In this document: one piece after another, positions 7,337 to 15,079 of the stretch
How positions within the stretch are numbered: position 1 is the stretch's first letter
Layout of the letters: every line of letters starts with the position of its first letter
Source of the DNA: Nitrososphaerales archaeon
GTDB taxonomy: Archaea > Thermoproteota > Nitrososphaeria > Nitrososphaerales > UBA183
DNA length: 35,741 bases
Assembly: GCA_030045755.1 (NCBI GenBank)
Contig: JASIEW010000067.1
Location: forward strand, 1-35,741
Direction: 5' to 3'
Notes under the pieces: model-generated
What the model was told of the DNA's origin: nothing
What the model saw: only the letters and a program-made list of their open reading frames with translations
Databases searched by the model: none
Translations under genes and position numbers: made by a program

Positions 7337-9487
7337 CTAGTATTTGGCCAGCTCCGCGGCAGTCCTCACGATCCGCTCTTTGCTGGGGATGTAGGCGTCT
7401 TCAAGCTTCGCGAGAGGCACGACTGTGTCGTAGCCGGTGACGCGCCGTATCGGAGCTTTGAGATAGTCCAGGGCCTTGTCAGCGATTGTCGCAGCTATTT
7501 CGGATCCGAGCCCGAGCGTCCGCGGCGCTTCGTGGACGATGACGACCCTGCCGGTCTTCTTCACTGAAGAAAGGACGGTCGCAAAGTCGAGAGGCGTTAT
7601 CGTTCGAAGATCTACGACTTCGGCCGAGATCGACTGGGCCTGGAGTTCCTCTGCGGCGAGAGAGGTGGGAACCATCATCGCGCCGTACGATATGATCGTC
7701 AGGTCGTTTCCCTCTCTTACGACCCTCGCCTTGCCTATCGGTATCGAGTACTCCTCCTCGGGCACGTCCATCTTGGGCGAGTCGTAGAGCCTCTTCGGTT
7801 CCATGAATATGACCGGGTCGGGCTCCTTGAGCGCCGAGCTCAGAAGGCCCTTCGCGTCGTACGGATTCGACGGGATCACCACTTTGAGGCCCGGCGTGTG
7901 GGCGTAGTAGGCTTCGGGCGAGTCCGAGTGATGCTCCGGTGCCCTTATGCCTGCTCCGTATGGGAACCTGATCACTCCGCGGGGGACGAACCTGCCGCGC
8001 GTTCGGTTTCTCATCCTTGCGACATGCCCGAATATCTGGTCGAAAGCAGGTAGTGTGAATCCCTCGAACTGGAACTCTGCCACGGGCACCATCCCTCCCG
8101 CGGCGAGTCCGACGAACATCCCTGCGATGCACAGCTCGGCTAGCGGTGTGTCGAACACGCGGTCGCGTCCGAACTCGTCCTGGAGCCCTCTCGTGACCTG
8201 GAAGACTCCTCCATTCTTTCCTACGTCTTCCCCAAAGAGGACCACCCGCTCGTCGCGCGCCATCCCTTCTCTCAGAGCCATGTTGACGGCGTTCCTGATG
8301 TTGACGCCCGGCCTCCCGCCGGTCACCACTGCTTCAACGGGCCCCGTTCCTGCCCCCTCCGGGAGCGCGCCGAAGGCTTGGGCCTTCTGGTCTGCGAGCT
8401 CGGCCGTCAGAGACGAATACATGTAGTCGAACATTACCGAAGGGTCGGGCGTGGTTGTGGCTCTGTACGAGGCGACAGCGTCTTCCATCCTCTTTTGTGC
8501 TGCGAGAGCCACGGCCTCCTTCTGCTTGTCGTCCATCAGTCCCTTCGACCGGAGATAATTCTCAAGCCTTGTGATGGGGTTGCGCTTCTCCCACTCCGCG
8601 ACCTCTTCAGGGGCCTTCAACTTGTTCGAGACGAGCTCTGCGGTGGTGTGCGGACCCATCCTGTAGGTGGAGTACTCGATCAGCGTAGGCCCGCCTCCCC
8701 GCCTGGCCTTGTCCGCCGCGTACTTGGTGGCCTCGTACGAGGCTATCACGTCGTTCCCGTCCACCAGTATCCCTTCGAATCCGTATGCAACGGCCTTCTG
8801 CGCCATCGTCTTCGCGGCAGTCTGCTGGTCCCGCTTTACCGAGATGGCCCACTGGTTGTTCTCTACCCCGAAGACCACAGGGAGGTCGTAGACCCCCGCG
8901 AAGTTCAGCGCCTCGTGGAAGTCGCCCTTCGAAGTGCCTCCGTCGCCCGTGGTGACCAGCGTGACGGACTTCTCCCCTCTCAGACGCCTCGCCATCGACA
9001 GCCCGACTGCGTGTGGAAGCTGCGTGGCGACAGGGACAGCCAGTGGGAGCATGTTGAGGTCCTCGGGGATCTGCATACCCCTCTCGTCTCCTCCCCAGTA
9101 CTGCAGGAGCTTGACCGCGGGCATCCCGAAGGCGAGCATTCCTGCCGAATCCCTGTACATCGGGACGTACCAGTCGTTCTTCTCCAGGGCGCTGACGAAA
9201 CCGATCTGGCAGCCCTCTTGCCCTTTTCCAGGAGCGTACGTGCCAATCTCCCTGAGCGTCGAAAGGTTGCTCGCCTTCTCGTCGAAGACCCTGCCGAACA
9301 CGAGCCTTTCGTAGAAGGTCCTAAGCTGTTCAGGAGACAGACTGGGTTCCTTCCCTCTGAGCGTCCCGTCCGGCCTCAGCCGTTGGTAGAGCACTTCGGA
9401 CAGGTCGGTGAATCTGAAGTCTGCTTCACTGAAGATCCGGGGGACAGCGTCAGCTCCCGAGCTCTTTTGGAACTCTGACTCGGTCAA
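7337..9487 (-). CDS. 2-oxoacid dehydrogenase E1, fused alpha and beta subunits
   Basis: 716 residues. E1 decarboxylates a 2-oxoacid with thiamine diphosphate and acylates the E2 lipoyl arm. Residues about 50-370 are E1 alpha: the ThDP/Mg motif starts at TGDGGTSKGDFHEALNFAG (about 180) and ends at VENN (about 211). Residues about 395-716 are E1 beta, with VVLFGEDVGKNGGVF, RVFDTPLAELCIAG and HHSDSPEAYYAHTPGL. Alpha and beta are usually separate genes in archaea and Gram-positive bacteria; here they are one frame with no stop. The alpha part resembles pyruvate-type E1 (YAPGKGQEGCQ, YRMGPHT). Start is TTG 9487, about 27 bases below a TTATAA box, so a leaderless message is likely. Confidence 0.93.
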   Translation of the reverse strand: MTESEFQKSSGADAVPRIFSEADFRFTDLSEVLYQRLRPDGTLRGKEPSLSPEQLRTFYERLVFGRVFDEKASNLSTLREIGTYAPGKGQEGCQIGFVSALEKNDWYVPMYRDSAGMLAFGMPAVKLLQYWGGDERGMQIPEDLNMLPLAVPVATQLPHAVGLSMARRLRGEKSVTLVTTGDGGTSKGDFHEALNFAGVYDLPVVFGVENNQWAISVKRDQQTAAKTMAQKAVAYGFEGILVDGNDVIASYEATKYAADKARRGGGPTLIEYSTYRMGPHTTAELVSNKLKAPEEVAEWEKRNPITRLENYLRSKGLMDDKQKEAVALAAQKRMEDAVASYRATTTPDPSVMFDYMYSSLTAELADQKAQAFGALPEGAGTGPVEAVVTGGRPGVNIRNAVNMALREGMARDERVVLFGEDVGKNGGVFQVTRGLQDEFGRDRVFDTPLAELCIAGMFVGLAAGGMVPVAEFQFEGFTLPAFDQIFGHVARMRNRTRGRFVPRGVIRFPYGAGIRAPEHHSDSPEAYYAHTPGLKVVIPSNPYDAKGLLSSALKEPDPVIFMEPKRLYDSPKMDVPEEEYSIPIGKARVVREGNDLTIISYGAMMVPTSLAAEELQAQSISAEVVDLRTITPLDFATVLSSVKKTGRVVIVHEAPRTLGLGSEIAATIADKALDYLKAPIRRVTGYDTVVPLAKLEDAYIPSKERIVRTAAELAKY

Positions 9488-9511
9488 ACAGCTTTTGCGG
9501 CTCCGGCCGTG

Positions 9512-9517
9512 TTATAA
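9512..9517 (-). promoter_or_regulatory. TATA box for the E1 gene
   Basis: TTATAA on the minus strand, centred about 27 bases before TTG 9487. That is the normal TATA-to-start-site distance in archaea, so transcription would begin at or next to the start codon. It lies within the 32-base gap after lipA, suggesting that E1 can be transcribed independently of lipA. Confidence 0.55.
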
Positions 9518-9519
9518 GA

Positions 9520-10413
9520 CTACCCTGACTTCCGACCACTTTCGACAATCGTCTTCATGAAGACCTCGCCAGCGCGATAGCTGCTCCTGACAAGAGGTCC
9601 TGATGCGACATATCTGAATCCGATGCCCTCTCCCAGCTCCTTGTAGCGCCGGAACTGAGAAGGGTGCACGTACTCCGCGACCGGAAGGTGGCGCGGAGAC
9701 GGCCGGAGATATTGTCCGACAGTGAGGAAGTCCACTCCGACATTCCTCAGGTGGGTCATGGCCTGAAAGACCTCCTCCTCCGTCTCGCCCAGCCCTACCA
9801 TTATGGATGACTTCGTGTAGACGCGGCGGTCGAGCTTCTTGACGTCTCGGAGCACCGAGAGCGACTGCCAGTAGTGCGCCCTGGGGTCCCTCACCCTCGA
9901 AGTGAGGAACATCGTGGTCTCGATGTTGTGCGCCACGACGTCCGGGCCCGACTCGACTATGGCTCGGACCGAGTCCAGGTCGCCTTGGAAGTCCGGTATG
10001 AGCACCTCCACCATCAGTTCGGGGACCCTCTCCTTGATTGTCCGGATCGTCTTCGCGAAGTGCGAAGCGCCGCCGTCGGGAAGGTCGTCCCTGTCGACCG
10101 AGGTCAGCACGATGTATGACAAACCCATCCGAGACAGCGCGAAGGCCACGTGCTCAGGCTCGAACTCGTCGAGAGCCCCGTTTGGCCTTCCAGGAGTGAC
10201 CATGCAGAACCTGCACGCGCGCGAGCACACGTCGCCCATGAGCATGAGCGTTGCCGTCCCGCCGCCCCAGCACTCGTGAACGTTGGGACAGTGGGCCTCC
10301 TCGCAGACCGTGTGCAGGCCCAGATTCCGGAACAGGTCCTTGAGCTCGTGGTAGTTCTCCCCTTCTGAAGGGGAGACAGTCAGCCACTCCGGCTTGGCTT
10401 CGACTGCTGTCAT
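9520..10413 (-). CDS. lipA: Lipoyl synthase LipA
   Basis: 297-residue radical SAM enzyme that inserts two sulfurs into the protein-bound octanoyl chain. Both iron-sulfur clusters are visible: the auxiliary cluster CEEAHCPNVHEC and the radical SAM cluster CSRACRFCMV. The C-terminal RSSY signature is in VRSSYRAGEVF. Length is typical. ATG 10413 shares one base with the stop of the upstream regulator (TGATG), so the two are coupled. With LipB it modifies the E2 lipoyl domain encoded downstream. Confidence 0.96.
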   Translation of the reverse strand: MTAVEAKPEWLTVSPSEGENYHELKDLFRNLGLHTVCEEAHCPNVHECWGGGTATLMLMGDVCSRACRFCMVTPGRPNGALDEFEPEHVAFALSRMGLSYIVLTSVDRDDLPDGGASHFAKTIRTIKERVPELMVEVLIPDFQGDLDSVRAIVESGPDVVAHNIETTMFLTSRVRDPRAHYWQSLSVLRDVKKLDRRVYTKSSIMVGLGETEEEVFQAMTHLRNVGVDFLTVGQYLRPSPRHLPVAEYVHPSQFRRYKELGEGIGFRYVASGPLVRSSYRAGEVFMKTIVESGRKSG

Positions 10414-10838
10414 CAGTTATCAGTCGCGGGCCTCAACTTGTCGAAGTCCTTGATCGAGAGAGCACCATCACAAGCCGAACACCCTTCGACAGGGAAGTCC
10501 GGCTCAATGTCGCCATGAAGCGAGCACATCAGGTGGTTGAACCTGATGTAGTCCAGCACCTCAGTCATGTACTTCAGAGCGTCTGCGTCGTCGTGGTATT
10601 TCGACGCGAGCCCCCGCGCGATGTTGTCAGCCGCGCCCGCGACAACCGGGTCTGTCTCGAGGTTCACCATCATCCCTCTCGTCCTCCTCGCGTAATTGCT
10701 TACGGAAGCCTGTGTGACGCCCAGCCTGTCCGCCGTTTCTTGCTGGGTCAGGTGGTAGTCCTCCTGTAACCTTCTCGCCACCATCGCCCGGAGGGCCGGC
10801 AGCGCCGACTTGTAGACGAGTTCGTAGGGGCTTATCAT
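10413..10838 (-). CDS. HTH transcriptional regulator with C-terminal cysteines
   Basis: 141 residues from ATG 10838; the frame stays open upstream but the extra 50 residues run through the divergent promoter and look non-coding. Residues about 26-50 form an Xre-like helix-turn-helix (LTQQETADRLGVTQASVSNY). A helical middle part follows. The C-terminus has CSLHGD then GCSACDG, a Cys/His set that could bind metal or an Fe-S cluster or sense thiols. It resembles the predicted archaeal regulators of the COG2522 type. Coupling to lipA suggests control of lipoylation or of the dehydrogenase complex, possibly by sensing iron, sulfur or redox state; that is inference. Confidence 0.8.
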   Translation of the reverse strand: MISPYELVYKSALPALRAMVARRLQEDYHLTQQETADRLGVTQASVSNYARRTRGMMVNLETDPVVAGAADNIARGLASKYHDDADALKYMTEVLDYIRFNHLMCSLHGDIEPDFPVEGCSACDGALSIKDFDKLRPATDN

Positions 10839-10867
10839 TTTGATATTACGTATGTTATACTCCCTCC

Positions 10868-10878
10868 GTTTATTAAAC
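10868..10878. promoter_or_regulatory. Near-palindromic TATA element shared by two divergent genes
   Basis: The 11-mer GTTTATTAAAC is nearly its own reverse complement. Its centre is 36 bases before the helicase start (TTG 10909) and 35 bases before the regulator start (ATG 10838). On either strand it could act as a TATA box with a leader of about ten bases. Between it and the regulator lies another near-palindrome around TTACGTAT (10846-10853), a possible operator for autoregulation. Confidence 0.45.
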
Positions 10879-10908
10879 CTAGTCAGGGGGTTTTGTCTGA
10901 TCTCCCCA

Positions 10909-13776
10909 TTGGCCGAGCAGAACGTCTTCCAGAGCCTCTCCCCTCCTCTCGTCAAGGCGCTCAGTGAGAGAGGCTTCACGTCGCCCACCGACCCTCAGGC
11001 CAGGCTGTTCCCGATCGTCCAGTCCGGGCAGAACGCTCTCCTGATGGCGCCGACGGGCACAGGCAAGACCGAGGCGGCGGTGCTCCCCATCTTGGATCGG
11101 ATACTCCGGGAGGATGATCAGAGGGGCAAGGGGACGAAGCTGCTGTACATCACGCCTCTCAGAGCCCTGAACAGGGACATGCTCGAGAGGATGCAGTGGT
11201 GGTGCAAGCGCTTTGACATAAGGCTCGGCGTCAGGCACGGTGACAGCTCGCAGGCGGAAAGGACGAGCCTCAGCTTCGCCCCTCCCGAGATTCTGATCAC
11301 GACGCCGGAAACGCTCCAGATCCTTCTGGTCGGCAGGAGACTCAGACAGAACCTCGCGAAGCTCAGATGGGTCGTGGTCGACGAGGTCCACGAACTGGCG
11401 GAGGACAAGCGTGGAAGCCAGCTCAGCGTAGGCATCGAGAGGCTGCGCGATGTGGCCGAAAAGGAGTTCCAGATCATAGGGCTGTCGGCCACGGTGGGTT
11501 CGCCCGAAAGGGTGGCGCAGTTCCTGGTCGGGAACGGCCGGAAGTGCGTGGTGGTCAGGGTGCCCGTCGAGAAGTCCATGGCGCTCAGCGTGGTCACGCC
11601 AAGGGCCACGGGCGAGGACAAGATACTCGCAGAGGCGATATACTCCTATCCTGAAGTCGCCGCAAGGCTTCGCACGATACGGGAGATAGTCGAGAAGTAC
11701 AGGTCGGTCCTGATTTTCACGAACACCAGGACGGAGGCGGAGGCGCTCTCGAGCAGGTTCAGGGTCTGGGACCCGGAGTTCCCCATCGGCATCCACCACA
11801 GCTCTCTCTCGAAGGCCATGAGGGAGGCGGTGGAGCGGCAGTTGAAGGAGGGGACGCTACTTGGCGTCATATGTACCAGCAGCCTCGAACTGGGCATAGA
11901 CATCGGATTCCTAGAGTACGTCGTCCAGTACAACTCGCCCAGGCAGGTGACGAGGCTCGTCCAGAGGGTGGGCAGGAGCGGGCACAAGGTGGGCGAGGTC
12001 TCGAACGGGCTCGTGATGACCCAGGACTCCGATGACACGCTGGAGGCCGCCGTTCTTTGCAGGAGGACGATGGTCGGAGAGATCGAGCCTCTCGAGCCTG
12101 TGATGGAGCCGTACGACGTAGCGATCCACCAGGTCGCAGGGCTCCTCATAGAGCAGAGCAGCTGGAACCTCTCTGACATCGAGGCGCTACTTCGCAGAAG
12201 CTACGCTTACTCGGACATGCAGAGCGAGAAGCTGAGGAAGGTCCTGACCTACATGCGGGAGAGGTACCCGAGGCTGGCGTTCTTCTCCGAGTCCGACGGA
12301 AAGGTCATCAGGGCTCGCGACGTGAAGCCTCTGTTCCAGTACTATTTCGACAACCTCTCGATGATACCGGACGAGAAGCAGTATCTCGTGATGGAGGGCG
12401 GCAGCTTCGTCGGGACCTTGGACGAAGCGTTCGTCTCGGAGTATGGCGAGGTCGGCGTAAAGTTCGTCGAAGCTGGGAGATGCTGGAAGGTGGAACAGGT
12501 GTACGGGAACAAGGTGTTCGTCAAGTCGGAAGACGACCCCACCGGGGCCGTCCCGAACTGGGTGGGCGACGAGATTCCGGTGCCGAGGGAGGTCGCCACA
12601 GAGGTCGGCTCCCTGAGAAGGAGGTACGGGGAGGCGCTTGCAAAGGGCGAAGAGACGAACTACCTCAGGGAGCTGGCCGCCACATATCCTATCTCTCCGG
12701 AGACAGCGCAGGAGGCGCTGAAGGAGGTGGAAGAGCAGCAGGCCGCGGGCCTGCCCATACCCTCCGAGAAGCTCGTCACCGTGGAACGCTGGGACAAGTA
12801 CGTGGTGGTCCAAGCTTCCTTCGGCCACAAGGTCAACAGGCTTCTAGCGAGAGTCCTAGGCCACCTGATCTCTGAAAGGATCGGCCAGTCGGTGGCCGTC
12901 CATCAGGACCCCTACAGAATGGTCATAGAAGCCGAGGTCGCACCGTCTACCGTCCTTTCGCTGATGCAGGAGCTCCACGCGCTCGACCTCAGGCTGACGA
13001 CGGAGAAGGCCCTGGAGAGAAGCGGGATCTTCAAGCGGCGGCTGATCCACGCGGGAAAGAAGTGTGGGGCGATAGCGAAGGACGCGGACTTCGCGAGCGT
13101 CTCGATCTCAGGGTTGATCGAAGCGCTGCGAGACACGCCGGTCTACGAAGAGGCCATGAACATGATCTTCCACGACGACCTGGACCTGGACGGGACAAAG
13201 GACGTGGTTGACAAGATGAATTCCGGCGCGATCGAGGTCAGGCTCGTGGAATACGACGGGCTGACCCCCATAGCCCGGATAGGGGTCGAAGAGATCAGCA
13301 GGCGCGGGGAGTTGGTCTCCCCGGAGAGGCTCAGGGCCCTTCTAAGGCAGTCCACGGGTGCCAGGATAAACGACACTTTCCTTGTCGCCGTCTGCTCGAG
13401 CTGCTGGAACTTCCTCGAGCTCAAGAGGGTCAGGGACCTGGACGGACTGGACAAGTGCCCGACTTGCGGGAAGGTCGCGATAGGTCTATCCACCGACTCC
13501 TATGAGAACGTCTTCTCGTTGGCGATGAAGGCCCGGAGCAGGACCGACATCAGAGGAAAGTGGCTCAAGCTCGTGGAAGGGGTGAGGAAGTCGGCAGAGC
13601 TGCGGAGGGAGTACGGCCATGCCATCGACATGCTGATCGCAGGGCGAGGAATAAGGCTGGCTGAGGCGGCCGCGCTGGCTTCGAAGAACAGGACGGAAGG
13701 CACAGACCTGGTCGAGCTGATCATCGAAGGCGAGAGGGAGGCGTTGAAGAGGCGCTACTTCTTCGGGGCTTCCTGA
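10909..13776 (+). CDS. lhr: Lhr-family superfamily 2 helicase (copy 1)
   Basis: About 955 residues from TTG 10909; the upstream 23 codons of the open frame cover the promoter and look non-coding. Lhr helicases are ATP-dependent 3'-5' translocases linked to DNA repair, and in some archaea to RNA. Motifs: ATP-binding APTGTGKTEAAVLPILD, DEVH box in VVDEVHELAEDKRGSQL, motif III GLSATVGSPE, motif IV LIFTNTRTEAE, and motif VI VQRVGRSGHKVG. The Lhr-specific C-terminal half follows, ending in a four-Cys zinc site (CSSCWNF with CPTCGK). It converges with the KITE gene, overlapping its end by 22 bases. It is paralogous to the helicase at 17206. Confidence 0.93.
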   Translation: MAEQNVFQSLSPPLVKALSERGFTSPTDPQARLFPIVQSGQNALLMAPTGTGKTEAAVLPILDRILREDDQRGKGTKLLYITPLRALNRDMLERMQWWCKRFDIRLGVRHGDSSQAERTSLSFAPPEILITTPETLQILLVGRRLRQNLAKLRWVVVDEVHELAEDKRGSQLSVGIERLRDVAEKEFQIIGLSATVGSPERVAQFLVGNGRKCVVVRVPVEKSMALSVVTPRATGEDKILAEAIYSYPEVAARLRTIREIVEKYRSVLIFTNTRTEAEALSSRFRVWDPEFPIGIHHSSLSKAMREAVERQLKEGTLLGVICTSSLELGIDIGFLEYVVQYNSPRQVTRLVQRVGRSGHKVGEVSNGLVMTQDSDDTLEAAVLCRRTMVGEIEPLEPVMEPYDVAIHQVAGLLIEQSSWNLSDIEALLRRSYAYSDMQSEKLRKVLTYMRERYPRLAFFSESDGKVIRARDVKPLFQYYFDNLSMIPDEKQYLVMEGGSFVGTLDEAFVSEYGEVGVKFVEAGRCWKVEQVYGNKVFVKSEDDPTGAVPNWVGDEIPVPREVATEVGSLRRRYGEALAKGEETNYLRELAATYPISPETAQEALKEVEEQQAAGLPIPSEKLVTVERWDKYVVVQASFGHKVNRLLARVLGHLISERIGQSVAVHQDPYRMVIEAEVAPSTVLSLMQELHALDLRLTTEKALERSGIFKRRLIHAGKKCGAIAKDADFASVSISGLIEALRDTPVYEEAMNMIFHDDLDLDGTKDVVDKMNSGAIEVRLVEYDGLTPIARIGVEEISRRGELVSPERLRALLRQSTGARINDTFLVAVCSSCWNFLELKRVRDLDGLDKCPTCGKVAIGLSTDSYENVFSLAMKARSRTDIRGKWLKLVEGVRKSAELRREYGHAIDMLIAGRGIRLAEAAALASKNRTEGTDLVELIIEGEREALKRRYFFGAS

Positions 13777-14318
13777 GCCCTTGAGAGTATCATGGTCATG
13801 AGGGTCTTCTCGTCGACCTCGGCCCTCGTTCTCCACCCGATGTGAATCATCGCCTTGTCGTCCTGCTCCAGATAGCCCCTCTTCACGTATCTGTCGAGGG
13901 AGTACTCCACTCTCCACTTCGGGAACTTCTCCCTCAGGAACCGCTCGACCTCTCTTCTCGCCACCCTAGCCTGCTTGGCGTTTACGAAAGCTATCGTGGC
14001 GGCTAGCACGGCCAGGTCGTCGATTCTGATCCCCGAGGTCTCTGCCTCGCTGATGGTAGGCGGTTCCTTGAACCTCAGCAGAAAGCGCGAAGAGTCGTCC
14101 GTGCCCTCCGGGCCCTTTACCTCGAAGACCTCGAGGCCCATCGGCGCGACGTCCTCCGAGAGCACCTCCAGTATCGACCGGAAGTCCTTGCCGAGATGCC
14201 GTTTCATCTCCCACCCCTTGACCCCCGGGTTGCGCCCCCTCTGCAGCACGAGGGTCTGGAACGCCTTCCTCACCTTCCGTTCGAGGAGAGCCCGGTCGGC
14301 CTGATCGACCTCTGTCAT
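13755..14318 (-). CDS. KITE / MAGE-Nse3-like winged-helix subunit of an SMC complex
   Basis: 187 residues, third gene of the SMC operon, starting at ATG 14318 inside the kleisin stop (ATGA). Two winged-helix units are apparent: residues about 10-75 (VRKAFQTLVLQRGRNPGVKG onward) and about 95-165 (DDLAVLAATIAFVNAKQARV onward). The second ends RYVKRGYLEQDD then IHIGWRTRAEVDE, which closely resembles the end of eukaryotic Nse3/MAGE domains (tyrosine-leucine strand, then a WGPRA-E-like segment). ScpB of bacterial condensin has the same tandem winged-helix plan, so plain ScpB is the alternative. KITE dimers bind the kleisin and DNA. The MAGE-like call is by eye and rests on the C-terminal motif plus the Smc5-like partner. 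Confidence 0.75.
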   Translation of the reverse strand: MTEVDQADRALLERKVRKAFQTLVLQRGRNPGVKGWEMKRHLGKDFRSILEVLSEDVAPMGLEVFEVKGPEGTDDSSRFLLRFKEPPTISEAETSGIRIDDLAVLAATIAFVNAKQARVARREVERFLREKFPKWRVEYSLDRYVKRGYLEQDDKAMIHIGWRTRAEVDEKTLMTMILSRAQEAPKK

Positions 14319-15079
14319 GCTTCCACGTTCACAGGTATTGCGACCGACTTCGGAGGCGAGGTCGCCTTTTCGCTGAGCGCGACGACCCATATCTTGCCAG
14401 TGAGAGGCTCGGTCTTCAGCGTCGCCCTGCCCTCGCTGATGAGGAACGCCAGCAGGTAGGACCTTCTCACTCTCTCTTCGTATGTGTCCGCATCGATGAA
14501 CTCCCGGTAGTCGATCCACTCTCCGTTCGACTTCGCCGTCAGCTCGTCGGCGAGGCCCCTGAGAGTCGTTTCGAACTGTTGTTGCGTGAACACGCCCATG
14601 CTCACGAGTTCGGCGTAGTCGACGACTCCAGGCAGGGTCCCGTGGCTTCCGAACTGGTCCTTGAACCTCTCGGACATGGGCCGGAGGTCGCGCCAGTACA
14701 CGAAGGCTCTCTCGAGGCCCTTGGGAGAGATCTGGTCCAGCTGGGCTACGGGGTGCCAGCTCTTGATGAACGCCTCGGAGAGCGCGTCCTTCGATAGGAG
14801 CTTGATCTTGAGCTGCACGAGGAGGGGGTCGATGTAGAGCGAAGAGGCCCTGTGCTTCAGCCATTCGTCCTGCAGCCTCACTATCTGGGCGAGTTCGAGC
14901 ATGGCCTCTGAGTCTACCAGCAGGTCCTCGAGGAGCTTCCACTCGGGGAGCCGCTCCCTTAGGAGCTGTATCTTCTGCTTGATGTCCACGTCGAACGGGT
15001 TGGCTGAGCTCGACTCGACCGAGCGGCACAGCTCGATGACCCTCAGGACTTCCTCCAGTTTCTTATCTTCCAAGTTCAC
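14315..15079 (-). CDS. Kleisin (ScpA/Nse4-like) subunit of an SMC complex
   Basis: 254 residues from GTG 15079, whose bases overlap the ATPase stop (GTGA); the open frame continues upstream only as a shadow of the ATPase gene. Kleisins bridge the two SMC heads and hold the KITE subunits. The N-terminal third is helical (LEDKKLEEVLRVIELCRSVE). The C-terminal winged helix contains RRSYLLAFLISEGRATLKTE, which fits both the ScpA C-terminus and the Nse4 C-terminal 'SFLV-(K/R)-(D/E)-G' block. Position and coupling make the role convincing; similarity alone would be modest. It is shorter than eukaryotic Nse4 and close to bacterial ScpA in size. Confidence 0.75.
   Translation of the reverse strand: MNLEDKKLEEVLRVIELCRSVESSSANPFDVDIKQKIQLLRERLPEWKLLEDLLVDSEAMLELAQIVRLQDEWLKHRASSLYIDPLLVQLKIKLLSKDALSEAFIKSWHPVAQLDQISPKGLERAFVYWRDLRPMSERFKDQFGSHGTLPGVVDYAELVSMGVFTQQQFETTLRGLADELTAKSNGEWIDYREFIDADTYEERVRRSYLLAFLISEGRATLKTEPLTGKIWVVALSEKATSPPKSVAIPVNVEA

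Noticed and set aside
10839..10988. N-terminal extension of the lipA-linked regulator by 50 residues
   Set aside because: It would run through the shared TATA element and the start of the divergent helicase, and does not look like protein-coding sequence.
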